Source: Strigops habroptila (lineage: Eukaryota; Chordata; Aves; Psittaciformes; Psittacidae). Taken from it: a stretch of 64,000 bases of DNA. The DNA is taken from contig NC_044291.2 in assembly GCF_004027225.2 (NCBI RefSeq), forward strand, positions 9,966,707-10,030,706. The letters run 5' to 3'. This document shows positions 62,564 through 64,000 of this stretch, piece after piece. The translations under genes were made by a program, and so were the position numbers. The first letter of the stretch is position 1. Each line of letters opens with the position of its first letter. The notes under the pieces were generated by a model. That model had not been told where the DNA came from. It ran no database searches and saw nothing but the letters and a program-made list of their open reading frames with translations.

Positions 62564-64000
62564 CTGCGGAATGGACACTGAGGTGAGGGAAAGGAGTGGC
62601 TGAACAAGGGATTCCCATCACCCTGGGCCTCAGCCCTCCCATAGCCTCTGTAGTGAAGGAAAGGAGCCTGGACGTCAACAGAGTCTGTGAACATATCCCT
62701 TGAGTGCCATCAGCCCATCCAGTGAACCATCCTGCACAGGAAAACTGCACAAAGAGAAGCTCGATAACTTAGAATTTAATTTAAATGACACCTAAATTAT
62801 AAAATACCATCAACTGAGCTATAAAGAATGGGACAAAAACCCCAAATATCCTTTTCTCCACATGGCTGTGTCAGTGCACCCCAAACACAGACCCCACGGA
62901 TCCAGCACTGCCATGAGCTCTCTGATCTCCATCATGGAAAATACCCCAAAAGATGCCAGGCAAGGTTGCAGTGAAGGGTTTAAGGAACCCCTCACTGACA
63001 GCAGGAGCTGGGCATGAAGTTACCAGCAGCACCCATCACTTCCCAGTGAGCACCAAACAAGAGCTCCCAGCTCTAACGTTGGAGATGACATCAGGGTTGG
63101 TGAGGAGAGAGTGGAATGAGGACAGGATAATGAGAGAGAGCAAGTGGGTCAACTGGTTAGTTGGGTCCATCTAAATTACAGTTTAATCCAAGGAAATGCA
63201 AATATAAATGTCCAGGAATGAAGCCTGTAAATACCATCTGTGTGGTGGAGACTTGGCTCCTGGAAAACAGAGCTGGGATGGACAGAAAGGCTGGAAGATT
63301 CCAAGAAGCTACATGGCACAAATTCCCAGTGAGAAATGGGAAAGCATTGCTTTGGTGTGGTCATCCCCAGGGAAATGGAGACCCAGATCCTGCTGGGAAT
63401 GTTACCCTCAGCCTGGAGAAGACTCACTCCCACTGAACAGGGCATCCACATGGTATGGTACATGGCACACATCTCCAAGGGACAGATCATGGGGTGGCTG
63501 CTGCTGCAGCCTCCTTTGGGTCTGCTCCGCGAGGACCAGGCTCTTTGCCCAGAAGTGCTGGGACTTGGTAGGAAATTCCTGCAAATTCCCAGTGTTGGGA
63601 ATCTAGAGGAGCATGTCTCAGTGTCTGATGGAGGAGATGGGGCCTGTGAGCAGGGAAGGAGAGAAAGGGAAAGAGGGAAAGGGAAAGAGGGAAAGCCCAC
63701 ACAAGCCCATGTACTGAGCTGAGTTAGGAGCAGCAGGATGCAAAACGAGTCACAAGCTGTAGTAGCTCTGAGGAGAACAAGCTCTGCACCAGGCGGGTCA
63801 GACAGGAAAGGGTCGGAAGCAGCAGAACTGACTGTCCCCAGAGAGGTGGATTTTAGCCTGCGGAATTGTGCTGGATTGACTGGGGTAGTTCATTGTCTTC
63901 ACAGTAGCTGGTGCGGGCGATGGTTTGGGTTTGCGCTGCAGTGTTGCTCACACAGGGATGTTTCAGTCACTGCTGAGCAGCACTTACACAGAGCCAGGAC
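62564..64000. other. probable CIMIP2A intron or upstream region
   Basis: No coding exon was recognised. The expected N-terminal GYAGF-type exon of CIMIP2A is not visible, so it is likely outside the window. A polypurine tract lies at 63,652-63,695. Confidence 0.4.
63652..63695. repeat. 44-nt polypurine tract with internal repeats
   Basis: Unbroken A/G run made of gaaaggga and aagaggg units in near-tandem order (aaagggaaagaggg twice). The mirror-like symmetry could allow triplex (H-DNA) formation. Confidence 0.7.

Noticed and set aside
62172-62750. Alternative frame in the first CIMIP2A exon reading ADKKVWTRPAQRRLGRKRTS
   Set aside because: It looks protein-like, but it would reach the donor in phase 1 and would not join the next exon in the conserved frame. 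The frame beginning YFPYERAG joins in phase 0.

Overview
The window looks like bird nuclear DNA, most likely from a neoavian chromosome syntenic with chicken chromosome 17 and human 9q34.3. Three things point there: intron-rich vertebrate genes with canonical GT/AG sites, about sixteen copies of the CR1 LINE 3' end (the dominant avian retroposon), and the co-occurrence of NELFB, TUBB4B and CIMIP2A. The species cannot be named from the sequence alone.

Layout. 1-6,300: probable 5' part of an unidentified minus-strand gene (a membrane-anchor first exon near 5.7-5.9 kb and a possible further exon at 1-103), otherwise non-coding. 6,300-18,500: gene-poor DNA with CR1 copies and an old CR1 reverse-transcriptase fossil. 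18,530-30,609 (minus): a complete 13-exon NELFB gene, 577 codons, with a CpG-rich promoter. 33,170-44,457 (plus): a complete nine-exon ecto-NTPDase gene of the ENTPD2 type, 496 codons, in which the catalytic glutamate and other nucleotide-binding residues are replaced although the frame is fully open. 44,458-53,000: no recognised gene; CR1 fragments and a few unassigned exon-like segments. 53,050-54,560: a CpG island with an X-box-like site, an NRF1 palindrome, four CCAAT boxes and a TATA box, driving TUBB4B (54,095-56,094, plus, four exons, 445 codons). 60,509-62,563 (minus): three internal exons of a CIMIP2A (FAM166A)-like gene whose two ends were not found here.

How the genes relate. NELFB is a subunit of the Pol II pausing factor. 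TUBB4B and CIMIP2A both belong to the axoneme/microtubule system and lie tail to tail, as I remember the human arrangement. The NTPDase paralogue would sit in the plasma membrane. The most notable observation is this intact but apparently catalytically dead NTPDase. Next are the changed gene order relative to mammals and a roughly 75-bp direct repeat that brackets one CIMIP2A exon.
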